Assembly (NCBI GenBank): GCA_947588955.1
Contig: CANPYX010000002.1
Location: 141,310-205,309, forward strand
Source of the DNA: an uncultured Oscillospiraceae bacterium
Lineage (GTDB): Bacteria > Bacillota > Clostridia > Oscillospirales > Oscillospiraceae
Length of the DNA stretch: 64,000 bases
Direction: 5' to 3'
Both the position numbers and the translations under genes were made by a program. The notes under the pieces were generated by a model. It was not told the origin of the DNA. It was given only the letters and a program-made list of their open reading frames with translations, and ran no database searches. Shown piece after piece: positions 24,922-32,884 of this stretch; position 1 is the stretch's first letter; every line of letters starts with the position of its first letter.

Positions 24922-25662
24922 CTATATCTCCAGCTTCCCCATGAAATACGGGAGCTGTTTTTGCCACCAGCACCAGTCGTGGTTGACGTCAAATCCCCAG
25001 TAGTCGAACCAGGCGGGGATGGCCTTTTGGCGGCAGACGGCGTCCAGCGCGCGGGTGCCGGCAAGCAAATCGTCCTCCCATGCGCCCTGCCCCACGCAGA
25101 AGATGAGCTGGGAATTGCGGTAGAGCTCCATGTACGGGTGGTCAAAGGGCATGTTGGCAAGGAAGTACACCGGGGAGTTGTCGTATATGAGGTCGTCGGT
25201 GTAGTCTCGGATGAAGTCGTTGGCGTTGTAAGTGCCGCTGAGGGCTACAACGGTGTCGAAAAGGTCCGGGCGGCGGAAGAAAAGTATTCCGGAGTGAAAG
25301 GCGCCCATGGAGCAGCCGGTGACCATCCCCTTGCCGTGGGTTTCTCCCAGCTGACGGACCCTGCCCTCAAGCTCCAGGGTTATGTAGCGGAAATAACGCT
25401 CCTGCATCTCAATGCGGTGGCGGGGGCTGTCGTTTTTGGCCGACCAGCTCTCCGCGTCTACGCTGTCGGGCGTCACCAGCATTATGCGTCCGTCCTCTAT
25501 CCATGGGCGGATGCTCTCCACCATGCCGAAATTTTCAAAGTCAAAGAATTTGCCGTCCTGGGGCGGGAACGCGAAGCACACCTTGCCCCTGTTGCCGTAG
25601 ACCTTGAATTCCATCTCCCGGTCCAGCTCCCGGCTCCACTCCTTAAAATACCTGACTTCCAT
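24922..25662 (-). CDS. Alpha/beta-hydrolase esterase (esterase D/PHB-depolymerase-like)
   Basis: This 246-residue cytosolic protein of the esterase-D-like alpha/beta hydrolase group has the nucleophile elbow GCSMGAFHSG (about residue 123), an acidic residue in the GAWEDD region, and a C-terminal His in FDVNHDWCWW that completes a plausible triad. No signal peptide is present. Its ATG is 14 bp after the stop of the ATP-grasp gene, so the two form an operon. Coupling of an ATP-grasp ligase and a hydrolase suggests making and unmaking, or trimming, an amide- or ester-linked small molecule, but no substrate can be named. Confidence 0.82.
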   Translation of the reverse strand: MEVRYFKEWSRELDREMEFKVYGNRGKVCFAFPPQDGKFFDFENFGMVESIRPWIEDGRIMLVTPDSVDAESWSAKNDSPRHRIEMQERYFRYITLELEGRVRQLGETHGKGMVTGCSMGAFHSGILFFRRPDLFDTVVALSGTYNANDFIRDYTDDLIYDNSPVYFLANMPFDHPYMELYRNSQLIFCVGQGAWEDDLLAGTRALDAVCRQKAIPAWFDYWGFDVNHDWCWWQKQLPYFMGKLEI

Positions 25663-25676
25663 GGCTCAAGCTTTCC

Positions 25677-26888
25677 TCACTTTGATTTTTTCTTTGCGGT
25701 GACGAATTTGATGAATTCCTTCGCCTCTCTCGCGCTGCCGGCGTGGGCGATAAAGGTCTCGTTGCCCATCTGGTCTTCCCAGATCGCGGGAAGGCGCTCG
25801 TATCTCACGATCTTTTCGCCGTACTTTTCGTAGATCTCATCCACGGTATGTACATACTCATACATATCCCGCCGGTCAGCGGTGACGCAGAAGTGGTCCT
25901 CGCCGCTCTCGGTGAGGCGTCGCTCGTCGAATGCCACCATCTCCGCCCAAATCTCATAGACGTCAGTGGAGTGGGCGTAGTTCATCATGTCGGGGGTGTA
26001 GCTCCCGGCGGGGCGCATGTTCACCTCAAGACCAACAAAGTCGCCCACCTTGCCGAGCCCCTCCTTCGCCACCTTCAGCTTGAAAAACTCCAGGTGGATA
26101 AAGCGGCTGCGGGCTCCGAATGCCTTTGCCGTCGCCCTGCCCAGCTTTTTAAGGGAGGCGGGCATTCCGGCTTCCACGTAATATGCCAGGTCCAGCTTAT
26201 CGTTGACGATGTCCATGATGGACGGGGGCCAGGCGGTCATGGATTCAAACAGCGGCTCGCATTTTGAGTCGGTTATGGCGTCGTAGGAGTAGATGTCGCC
26301 GGTGATGAACTCCTCCATCACGTACTGCACCGGCGGGAGCTCGTCAAAGAAGGCGTTGAAATCCGCGTCGTTTTCCAGCTTGTAGGTGGCGTTGGCGCCG
26401 ACGCCGTTGTCGGGCTTAACTATAACGGGGTAGCCCACAAGCTTGATAAAGTCGCGCGCCGCCTTTTTTGTGGTTATCCTGTGGCACCGCGCCGTGGGTA
26501 CTCCCGCCCTTTTGTAAAACTCCTTCATTCCCCACTTGGACTTGAAGCACTTGACCTCCTCGGTATTTACGCCGGTGGTGACGTTGAAGTCGGTGCGCAG
26601 ACGGGCGTCCTGCTCCAGCCAATATTCGTTGTTGGACTCGATCCAGTCGATCTTGCCGTACTTGAAAGCAAAAAACGCCACGGCACGGTACATCTGGTCG
26701 TAGTCCTCCATGTTCTCAACCCGATAATACTCGGTGAGCGCGCCCTTGAGCCCGTCGGAGAGCGAATCGTAAGGGCTGTCCCCTATTCCCAGAACGTTTA
26801 CGCCGTTCCTCCTGAGCCTGTCGCAGAAGCTCCAGTATATGGGCGGGAACTGGGGAGAAATAAATACAAAGTTCATATGTGACATCAC
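25677..26888 (-). CDS. ATP-grasp carboxylate-amine ligase-like protein
   Basis: This protein of about 403 residues has an ATP-grasp fold. The N-terminal Rossmann-like domain (FVFISPQFPPIYWSF...GVNVLGIG) resembles carbamoyl-phosphate or D-Ala ligase pre-ATP domains. The ATP-binding loop is VGYPVIVKPDNGVGANATY (about residues 145-165), MEEFITGDIYSYD follows, and the Mg-binding segment is GLEVNMRPAGSY. The family joins a carboxylate to an amine or thiol with ATP. ATG 26888 and two nearby in-frame ATGs are possible starts (26879 most conserved). It is the promoter-proximal gene of a two-gene operon with the esterase. Substrates are unknown. Confidence 0.85.
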   Translation of the reverse strand: MMSHMNFVFISPQFPPIYWSFCDRLRRNGVNVLGIGDSPYDSLSDGLKGALTEYYRVENMEDYDQMYRAVAFFAFKYGKIDWIESNNEYWLEQDARLRTDFNVTTGVNTEEVKCFKSKWGMKEFYKRAGVPTARCHRITTKKAARDFIKLVGYPVIVKPDNGVGANATYKLENDADFNAFFDELPPVQYVMEEFITGDIYSYDAITDSKCEPLFESMTAWPPSIMDIVNDKLDLAYYVEAGMPASLKKLGRATAKAFGARSRFIHLEFFKLKVAKEGLGKVGDFVGLEVNMRPAGSYTPDMMNYAHSTDVYEIWAEMVAFDERRLTESGEDHFCVTADRRDMYEYVHTVDEIYEKYGEKIVRYERLPAIWEDQMGNETFIAHAGSAREAKEFIKFVTAKKKSK

Positions 26889-26973
26889 CTTATATGTAGA
26901 TTTAGTGAAATAAATCGCTCACGTGTATTATATCCCCATTTCCCCCGGTTGTCAATCAAATAGGCGAAATAAA

Positions 26974-27006
26974 CGGCAGGCGGCTCTTATGATGAGCCGT
27001 CTGCCG
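26974..27006 (-). terminator. Terminator of the sigma/anti-sigma operon
   Basis: CGGCAGGCGGCTC and GAGCCGTCTGCCG pair over 13 bp with one G-T wobble and a 7-nt loop. On the minus strand it is followed by TTTATTT, 2 bp beyond the anti-sigma stop. Confidence 0.85.
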
Positions 27007-27007
27007 G

Positions 27008-27667
27008 TCATGTCATATCGAGCGCGGTATTTTTGACAAAAAGGTAAAAGACGATCCCGGCGGCGGCGGTGGACGCGATGCCGGCATAGAATGCGGGAAG
27101 GGCATTTTGAAGGCTTTCTATTATGCTGAACCGTTCAAAGCACGGGATGTCGATGTTAATAGGTCCCCAGGATATGCCGACTGAGTACCCCATTGGGATC
27201 GTCAGAAAGTAGTAGAGCTCAAAAAATAACCACAGCCCAATGCCGGTTAAGCCGCATATCCTGCGGTGGCGCGAGGCTTTGAAATTATACCACACAGCGG
27301 TAGTGAAAAGCACGACGCCGGTGAGGGCAAAAGGATTTCCCAGGACCGAGACGCCCTTGATCTCGGTTATTCCGGGGTAACCGAACCAGGGGAAAATCAT
27401 GGTAAACATGGCTGCGGCGGCGGTGAAAAAGGTCCCCAGCTGCCAGGCACGGTATACGGTTATCCTCTTTCCCAGGCTGACGTCCCGCTTAGTCTCAGCG
27501 CTGTCCTCCAAAACGGGGGCGGGCTCATTTGAAACGGAATCATAATACGTCCGGCAGTCCTTACACCCCGACAGGTGCTCCTTTACAGCCGCGGCTCCGT
27601 TTTCGCTGAGAGCGCCGTCCTTGTAAAGCGGGGCAACGTCACGAATCAGGTCACATTCATATTTCAT
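27008..27667 (-). CDS. Anti-sigma factor with zinc-finger (ZAS) domain
   Basis: This 219-residue protein has the N-terminal zinc-binding anti-sigma motif: Cys5 and HLSGCKDC (residues 31-38), the HxxxCxxC pattern. A cytosolic linker follows, then about four TM helices from residue 75 to the end. It is expected to hold the ECF sigma factor at the membrane until a signal is sensed through the membrane part. The gene overlaps the sigma gene by 11 bp and has GGAGG inside its coding end, so the two are translated together. The regulon is not evident here. Confidence 0.88.
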   Translation of the reverse strand: MKYECDLIRDVAPLYKDGALSENGAAAVKEHLSGCKDCRTYYDSVSNEPAPVLEDSAETKRDVSLGKRITVYRAWQLGTFFTAAAAMFTMIFPWFGYPGITEIKGVSVLGNPFALTGVVLFTTAVWYNFKASRHRRICGLTGIGLWLFFELYYFLTIPMGYSVGISWGPINIDIPCFERFSIIESLQNALPAFYAGIASTAAAGIVFYLFVKNTALDMT

Positions 27668-28175
27668 ATCCGTATTCCTCCTTTAGCTTTTTTCGCAGAA
27701 GCTCCTTTCCCCGATGAAAGAGGACCTTCGCAGAGCCTTCCGATATTTTAAGCAGCGCGGCTATCTGCGCGTAAGGCAGATCCGAATATATCCGGTACAG
27801 CATGACCTCGCTCATATTCGGAGACATACCGTCTATTATCTGCCTTGCCCGTAAAAACAGCTCACATTGAATGACTTTATCCTCCATGCCGTTTTCGGAG
27901 CCATTGGCCGGCGGGTATGTATCCTCCGGCGGCGCCTGTTCAGGCTTTCGCCTTCTGAGGGACATATAGAAGCGGTTTTTCGCTATCTGAATGAGCCATG
28001 TGCCGAGCTGACAGCCTCCGCGGAAGCTCCCGATGGAGAGATACGCCTGAAAGAAGGTCTCCTGCGCCAGCTCCTCTGCAAGCTCCATGTTGTAATCGCA
28101 CATTTTCAGCAAAAAACCGTAGATCCGGGAGTAATAGCCGCGAAAAATCGCGTCGAAGTCTTCCAAATTTACCAC
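27657..28175 (-). CDS. ECF-type RNA polymerase sigma factor
   Basis: This protein of about 172 residues belongs to the extracytoplasmic-function sigma-70 group. Region 2 is seen in YSRIYGFLLKMCDYNMELAEELAQETFFQAY with GTWLIQIAKNRFYMSLRR. Region 4 is the C-terminal helix-turn-helix MSEVMLYRIYSDLPYAQIAALLKISEGSAKVLFHRGKELL. The frame begins with GTG 28175, but TTG 28166, spaced better from AAGAGG, may be the real start. It is cotranscribed with the anti-sigma gene. It may act on its own promoter, though no convincing ECF site was identified in the 80 bp upstream. Confidence 0.9.
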   Translation of the reverse strand: MVNLEDFDAIFRGYYSRIYGFLLKMCDYNMELAEELAQETFFQAYLSIGSFRGGCQLGTWLIQIAKNRFYMSLRRRKPEQAPPEDTYPPANGSENGMEDKVIQCELFLRARQIIDGMSPNMSEVMLYRIYSDLPYAQIAALLKISEGSAKVLFHRGKELLRKKLKEEYGYEI

Positions 28176-28256
28176 CCTCTTACATAAGCTTAGTTGCGTA
28201 AAACGGCAAAAGGTTACACCATTGGCGGGTTTTTGTAAATTGGCTTTACAAAAAAT

Positions 28257-28278
28257 CCGCCCCCGAATCAGGGGGCGG
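28257..28278 (-). terminator. Terminator of hppA
   Basis: CCGCCCCC and GGGGGCGG with a 6-nt loop lie 19 bp after the stop codon. The minus-strand product continues ATTTTTTG. Confidence 0.88.
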
Positions 28279-28296
28279 TGGGTTATGGGGTTTGAA

Positions 28297-30441
28297 TCAC
28301 TTTATGAGGGCTATGTTTTTGAGGACGGGGGCGAGGGTATTGGCGACGGTGGACATGAGCTTTATGAAGATGTCGAGAGCCACGCCGACCACGTCCTTGC
28401 GGGTGTCGCCGATGGTGTCGCCGGTGACTGCCGCCTTGTGCGCGGGCGAGCCCTTGCCGTGTCCGGGGATGTTTTCGCCCTCAATGTACTTCTTGGCGTT
28501 GTCGAAGGCGCCGCCGGAGTTGCCCATGAAGATTGCGCGGGGTATCGCCACAACGGTGGCGCCCACGAGGATGCCTCCCACGAACTGCACGCCGAAAAGG
28601 AGCCCGCCTACTACCGGAATGAGCAGGGCGAGGACCGAGGGCAGGACCATCTTGCGGATGGCCTCCTGAGCGGCGAGGCGTATCATCTTGTTGTAGTCGG
28701 GGCGCACCTTTCCCTCCAAAACGCCGGGAATGGACATCATCTTGTCGCCCTCGTCAGCCATTATCTTGGCGGAGTCGATGGTGTTGTCCGTGAGCATGGC
28801 GGAGAAATACTCCACCAGCGCGCCGCCCAGAATACCTCCGGCGACCACGAAGAAGGAGGCGAAGTTGAGCTGGAGCTCGGAGCCGATGGCGGTGTAGTTG
28901 CCCACGTAAGCCACGATGAGGGAGACGGTGGCAAAGGCGGCGGAGCCGATGGCGAAGCCCTTGCCTATGGCGGCGGTGGTGTTGCCCACGGCGTCAAGCT
29001 TGTCGGTTATCTTCCTCACGTCGGGGTCTAAGTGGCAGGACTCGGCAAGCCCGCCGGCGTTATCGGCGATGGGACCGAAGGCGTCAATGGAGACGGTGGC
29101 GCCAACGAACGCCAGCATCCCAAGGGCTGAGATGGCTATGCCGTAGGTGCCGCAGACCTTGCCGGAGATGAGAAGCGCAATGGCGATTATGAGCACAGGC
29201 AGAAGGCAGGAGCGGGAGCCGATGGCGTCGCCCTTTGTGACGACAAACGCCTCGCCCTCCTCGCATATCTCCGCAAGCTCCTTTGTGGGCTTGTGGTCGG
29301 TGCTGGTGTAATACTCGGTTATGACGCCGATGGCGACGCCGGAGATTATGCCCATGACCGCGCTGACCCAGGGGGAAGCCCAGCCTATGATGAAGTCCTC
29401 ATAGAGATTCCCGGCGGAGCCGAGCTTCGCGAAGATTACGTATGACGCGGCGCCGCCCAGTATCACGGTGAGTCCCGCGGAGATCCAGGTGGACATATCG
29501 AGCTCGTGGGAGGGGTTGTCGCCCATCTTCTTAATGTTGGCGATGATGAGCCCCACAAGGCACCCGATAAGCCCGCAGGCGGCGAGGATTATGGGGAACA
29601 TGACTGTGGCGTTGAAGGTGGCGTCGGTGATGGCGTCCTTGGAGCCGTGGGTCTGGTAGAGGGTAACGGCTATCATGATGGACGCGGACATTGTGGCGAC
29701 GAAGCTCTCAAGAAGGTCGGAGCAGTTGCCGGCGATGTCGTTCACGTTGTCGCCGATAAAGTCGGCGATGGTGTTGGGGACGCGGCTGTCGTCCTCGGGA
29801 AGGTCGTGGCGTATCTTGCCGAGGATGTCGGAGGAGATGTCCGCCGCCTTGGTGTAGTTGCCGCCGGCGACGCGGTTGAACATGGCGACGATGGAGCACC
29901 CCAGGGAGTACGTGGAGATGCGCATGACGGTGGGATTGCAGGCCATTGAGCCCAGCTTAATGAGCCCGGTGCTCACGCTCGTGTGGTCCACGCCGCCCTG
30001 GAGGAGCATGATGACGATGAGCCCCAGCATACCGAAGGTCTGCACCGCGAGACCGGAGACGGAGCCGCCGCACAGGGCGACCTTGACGGTCTCCCCTATC
30101 GACAGGCTCTCACGGGCGCGGTTGGCCGTGCGCACGTTGGCGTATGTGGCGCTCTTCATTCCCAGTACGCACACCACGGAGCTCATGGCGCCGCCCAGCA
30201 GGAAGGAGAGGCCAGAGGTCTTTTCGATAAACAGTGTGAAGATGACAGCGACAGCCACAAGCACAAGGCAGATGCTCTTGTACTCCGTGAGCATGAACGT
30301 GTTGGCGCCGGAACGGATAATTCCGGCCATTTCCACCATGTCCGCCGTCCCCTCCTTCATCTTCTTTATCCTCATGTAGTTAAAGAAGACGTAGGCGATA
30401 CCGAGGACGACCAGGCACAGCACAAGGTACCATGCGGTCAT
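28297..30441 (-). CDS. hppA: Membrane-bound ion-pumping pyrophosphatase, divergent K+-dependent type
   Basis: This 714-residue protein with about 16 TM helices hydrolyses PPi and pumps Na+ or H+. Family segments are IADFIGDNVNDIAGNCSDLLES, DNAGGLAESC, GNTTAAIGKGFAIGSAAF, SGGAFDNAKKYIEG and TGDTIGDTRKD. GNTTAAIGKG has Ala where K+-independent enzymes have Lys, so it should need K+. The PPi-binding motif normally reading D(x7)KxE is D201 ... K209-I-R211, with Arg in place of Glu. GMGADL is GNCSDL. These changes place it in a divergent clade; ion choice cannot be read. RBS GGAGGTAA precedes the ATG. Confidence 0.93.
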   Translation of the reverse strand: MTAWYLVLCLVVLGIAYVFFNYMRIKKMKEGTADMVEMAGIIRSGANTFMLTEYKSICLVLVAVAVIFTLFIEKTSGLSFLLGGAMSSVVCVLGMKSATYANVRTANRARESLSIGETVKVALCGGSVSGLAVQTFGMLGLIVIMLLQGGVDHTSVSTGLIKLGSMACNPTVMRISTYSLGCSIVAMFNRVAGGNYTKAADISSDILGKIRHDLPEDDSRVPNTIADFIGDNVNDIAGNCSDLLESFVATMSASIMIAVTLYQTHGSKDAITDATFNATVMFPIILAACGLIGCLVGLIIANIKKMGDNPSHELDMSTWISAGLTVILGGAASYVIFAKLGSAGNLYEDFIIGWASPWVSAVMGIISGVAIGVITEYYTSTDHKPTKELAEICEEGEAFVVTKGDAIGSRSCLLPVLIIAIALLISGKVCGTYGIAISALGMLAFVGATVSIDAFGPIADNAGGLAESCHLDPDVRKITDKLDAVGNTTAAIGKGFAIGSAAFATVSLIVAYVGNYTAIGSELQLNFASFFVVAGGILGGALVEYFSAMLTDNTIDSAKIMADEGDKMMSIPGVLEGKVRPDYNKMIRLAAQEAIRKMVLPSVLALLIPVVGGLLFGVQFVGGILVGATVVAIPRAIFMGNSGGAFDNAKKYIEGENIPGHGKGSPAHKAAVTGDTIGDTRKDVVGVALDIFIKLMSTVANTLAPVLKNIALIK

Positions 30442-30707
30442 ATTTGATTACCTCCATGTAAATAAAATGTGAATAAAACCATTATAGCGTCCAAAGGGTC
30501 CGTTGGCAAGAAATATTTTTCCCACGCACAGCAAAATGCCGAAAACGGCACAATTTTGCGGCAGCGAACCGACATTACGCGGTTTTTGTAGGGCGGTATG
30601 TCGTCGATTGTCGAAACATTAAGAACGAAATTTATGGAAAAAAGTCTCAGAATGTAGGATAATGTGACTATCGTAAAAAAAACATTTACATTCACGGAGG
30701 TATTTTT

Positions 30708-30992
30708 ATGGACGTCAAATATACTCATACCCACAGCGCCCGCCTGAAGGGGCAGGAGATCGGCTACTACGTCACGGAATGTGAGGTCCCTGTTGAGGGT
30801 CGGGCATACACGCGCTTCGGCGTGGCGGTCAGGATGTCCGGCGGAGACGAGGGGGAGCTTCTTGACATCTACGGCGACAAAAGCCGCGCCGCCGCCCTTG
30901 CGGACACCCTCTGCCGGTGCCTCGTCACCCCGACAACGCTGAAGGACGTGGTGGAGGACACGCTGTACAAGGAGGAGACGGTGTACATTTAA
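30708..30992 (+). CDS. DUF6514 family small protein
   Basis: This 94-residue acidic soluble protein resembles the DUF6514 proteins of Clostridia. It has a beta-rich first half (VKYTHTHSARL...YYVTECEV, YTRFGVAVRM) and a helical end with a conserved TPTTLKDVVEDTL segment. RBS GGAGG is 7 bp before the ATG. It is divergent from hppA with 266 bp between, and stands alone. No function is known. Confidence 0.65.
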   Translation: MDVKYTHTHSARLKGQEIGYYVTECEVPVEGRAYTRFGVAVRMSGGDEGELLDIYGDKSRAAALADTLCRCLVTPTTLKDVVEDTLYKEETVYI

Positions 30993-31040
30993 ATTTCCCT
31001 CATTTTCTTCTCCCAAATTGCGCGAATTTATGTGAAAAGC

Positions 31041-31069
31041 TTGTGTTAATTTCACGCGAATGCTATAAT
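31041..31069 (+). promoter_or_regulatory. Promoter of the hypothetical gene at 31107
   Basis: TTGTGT (31041-31046), a 17-bp spacer ending in TGC, and TATAAT (31064-31069) form a good sigma-A type promoter 38 bp before the ATG. Confidence 0.7.
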
Positions 31070-31106
31070 ATTGTAAAAAGCGCGACAGCGAAGGAGGAGA
31101 TACGGC

Positions 31107-31832
31107 ATGAAAAAGCTTTTGATACCCGTCTGCGTTCTGGTCGTCATTGCCTGCGCCATAGGAGTTTTTTTCCTGACGCGGCAGGAGGAGGAGAGCGAGC
31201 CCGCGCTCCTGGCTGATTTCGTGGACAACGGGCTGGGGGAGCCATATTCCCAAAATGTACCGGTGGATGAGATGCACTTTTTGGACTATGGCAAGTATTT
31301 TGGCAAAATGTATACCCTTATTGATGATGGAATGCGGTTTGTGAAGACCGTTGCACTACCATGCGATGTGCATTACTATGCGCACCCAGGGGATTGGTGG
31401 CCTGTGCTGACGCTGAAAAAGGGTCAGGAGGTCTATGTGCTGTCCTTCTACGGGTGGTATGACGATTTCGTCGATAACTACGATCTCGGTTACGGTCCCA
31501 GGTGTTGGCCTGACTATCGGGAGGGCTGGCGGTACGGGCTGCCCTTCGCCACGGACGACAGACGTGTGGACGGATTCTTCGGTGACGACACAATGTACTA
31601 TGTGAAGACCGAGGAGCTGGAGGCGGTTGTCGGCGCGTTCTATGACGTAAACGAGGATATTGCCGAGAAGAAGAGCTTAGCTGGAACCGGATTTACCATG
31701 TTCTCTAAAGATTTTTCCGAGTGTCCCTACGATGATGACGATACACGTGAGAGATTCGTGTGGTGCGTCACGCGGTATATCGACGAGCGCCTGTTCCAGA
31801 ACGGCGTGTTCTGCTCGAGGGATATGCCATAA
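31107..31832 (+). CDS. Membrane-anchored hypothetical protein
   Basis: This 241-residue protein was not recognised. One N-terminal TM helix or uncleaved signal (LLIPVCVLVVIACAIGVFFL, residues 4-23) is followed by an extracellular domain of about 215 residues, rich in Tyr, Trp and Asp (FYGWYDDFVDNYDLGYGPRCW; DDRRVDGFFGDDTMYYV). No Cys follows the helix at a lipobox position. RBS GGAGGAG precedes the ATG. The gene ends four bases before the first hairpin of a modular repeat. It has its own promoter and no functional neighbour. Confidence 0.75.
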   Translation: MKKLLIPVCVLVVIACAIGVFFLTRQEEESEPALLADFVDNGLGEPYSQNVPVDEMHFLDYGKYFGKMYTLIDDGMRFVKTVALPCDVHYYAHPGDWWPVLTLKKGQEVYVLSFYGWYDDFVDNYDLGYGPRCWPDYREGWRYGLPFATDDRRVDGFFGDDTMYYVKTEELEAVVGAFYDVNEDIAEKKSLAGTGFTMFSKDFSECPYDDDDTRERFVWCVTRYIDERLFQNGVFCSRDMP

Positions 31833-31835
31833 TAT

Positions 31836-32013
31836 TTATTCCAAAAGGGCTTTGCCCTTTTGGAATAAGGGGAAACGTGCGAAAAAGGATTCTGAAATGT
31901 CTGCGGACATTTCAGAATTCTTTTTCTGCTGTCACGGTTCGCGCACTCGCTGCGCTCGCACACTCACCGTGACAAGAGGTGATTTTTCCGACGTACATGC
32001 CGTCGGAAAAATA
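31836..32013. repeat. Modular palindromic repeat element, copy 1
   Basis: Four consecutive hairpins with shared linkers. H1: TTATTCCAAAAGGGC / GCCCTTTTGGAATAA (31836-31868). Linker GGGGAAACGTGCGAAAA. H2: a 20-bp stem 31882-31901 / 31906-31925 with loop TGCG. Linker CTGCTGTC. H3: outer stem GTCACGGT / ACCGTGAC (31931-31973). H4: TTTTTCCGACG / CGTCGGAAAAA (31983-32012), loop TACATGC. The linkers and H4 recur almost unchanged at 42634-42779, while H1-H3 arms differ but keep pairing. It lies between two converging genes. Confidence 0.85.
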
Positions 32014-32034
32014 TTTGAATTTGGGGTTCTCAGA

Positions 32035-32883
32035 TCAAATCAAGCGCAGGAGGAGGGAGGCGGCGGTGAAGATTGTTAGGGTTGCGAGGGCGGTCATGGC
32101 GCGGTTGTGGGGGCGGGATGCGCCTGATTTGCAAAGGCGCTCGCGCATAAGGTCGGTTCCAACGAAGAGGGCGGCGATCAGTGCCGCGCAAATCGCGGGG
32201 GCAAGAGTGCCGGCGGTGATTATCGGGGCGAGGGAGAATATCAATGTCTCCGCAAGCGCCAGCGCCGACAGGACGCGTAGGAGGCGGCTGCGGGAGGGCG
32301 ACCGGGTCCACTCCCCTTTTTCCGCCGCTTTCACGGCGCGCCGGTACCAGGTGAGGTACGTAAGCGTCTCAAGGGTGTAATAGACTGCCGTCTGCGCGAA
32401 AACAGCGGCGTAGACGGCGGCTGTCAGCGGCGGGACGGATACGGCTCCCCACAGGACGGCGAGGAGGCAGAAAACCATACAGGGTACAGCAAACGCGCAA
32501 AATGGCAGCAGGCTTTTCATTGCCGCGTTGTGAACGCTCCAAACCCTCAGCGCCGGGTCTGTGTCAATAGGCGCGCTGTCCTTGCCGGCGGAATAAAATA
32601 TCTCCGCGCTCCCCCAGGACGCCGCGTGACGCCAGCCGGTGTGGTCGCACAGGTCCGTGTATTCCGCCCTCCCATGCGAGCTTAACGGGTCGTAGGGCGA
32701 CACGCCGGGCAGGTAGGAGACATGGAAGGTGAGCCTTGTCGGGTCTATTCGACGGTAGGTCCAAAAAATGGGACGAGTTCTCTCCACCATCCAGCCCCTT
32801 GCCGCCATTTCCTCAAGGCGCTCCGCTATGCCGTCAAAGTCAAAGGGCGAGAACGCCTCCGGGCGTATGAGGATATTTTTCAT
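32035..32883 (-). CDS. DUF2812 domain-containing membrane protein (second)
   Basis: This 282-residue protein has an N-terminal DUF2812 domain (about residues 1-115: IAERLEEMAARGWMVERT..., TFHVSYLPG, a repeated FxxxxGW pattern) and four TM helices. DUF2812 proteins are usually encoded next to PadR regulators, as here, and are thought to sense or respond to membrane stress; this is not established. It starts one base after the stop of the longer DUF2812 gene and is the last gene of a three-gene operon. Confidence 0.85.
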   Translation of the reverse strand: MKNILIRPEAFSPFDFDGIAERLEEMAARGWMVERTRPIFWTYRRIDPTRLTFHVSYLPGVSPYDPLSSHGRAEYTDLCDHTGWRHAASWGSAEIFYSAGKDSAPIDTDPALRVWSVHNAAMKSLLPFCAFAVPCMVFCLLAVLWGAVSVPPLTAAVYAAVFAQTAVYYTLETLTYLTWYRRAVKAAEKGEWTRSPSRSRLLRVLSALALAETLIFSLAPIITAGTLAPAICAALIAALFVGTDLMRERLCKSGASRPHNRAMTALATLTIFTAASLLLRLI

Positions 32884-32884
32884 T

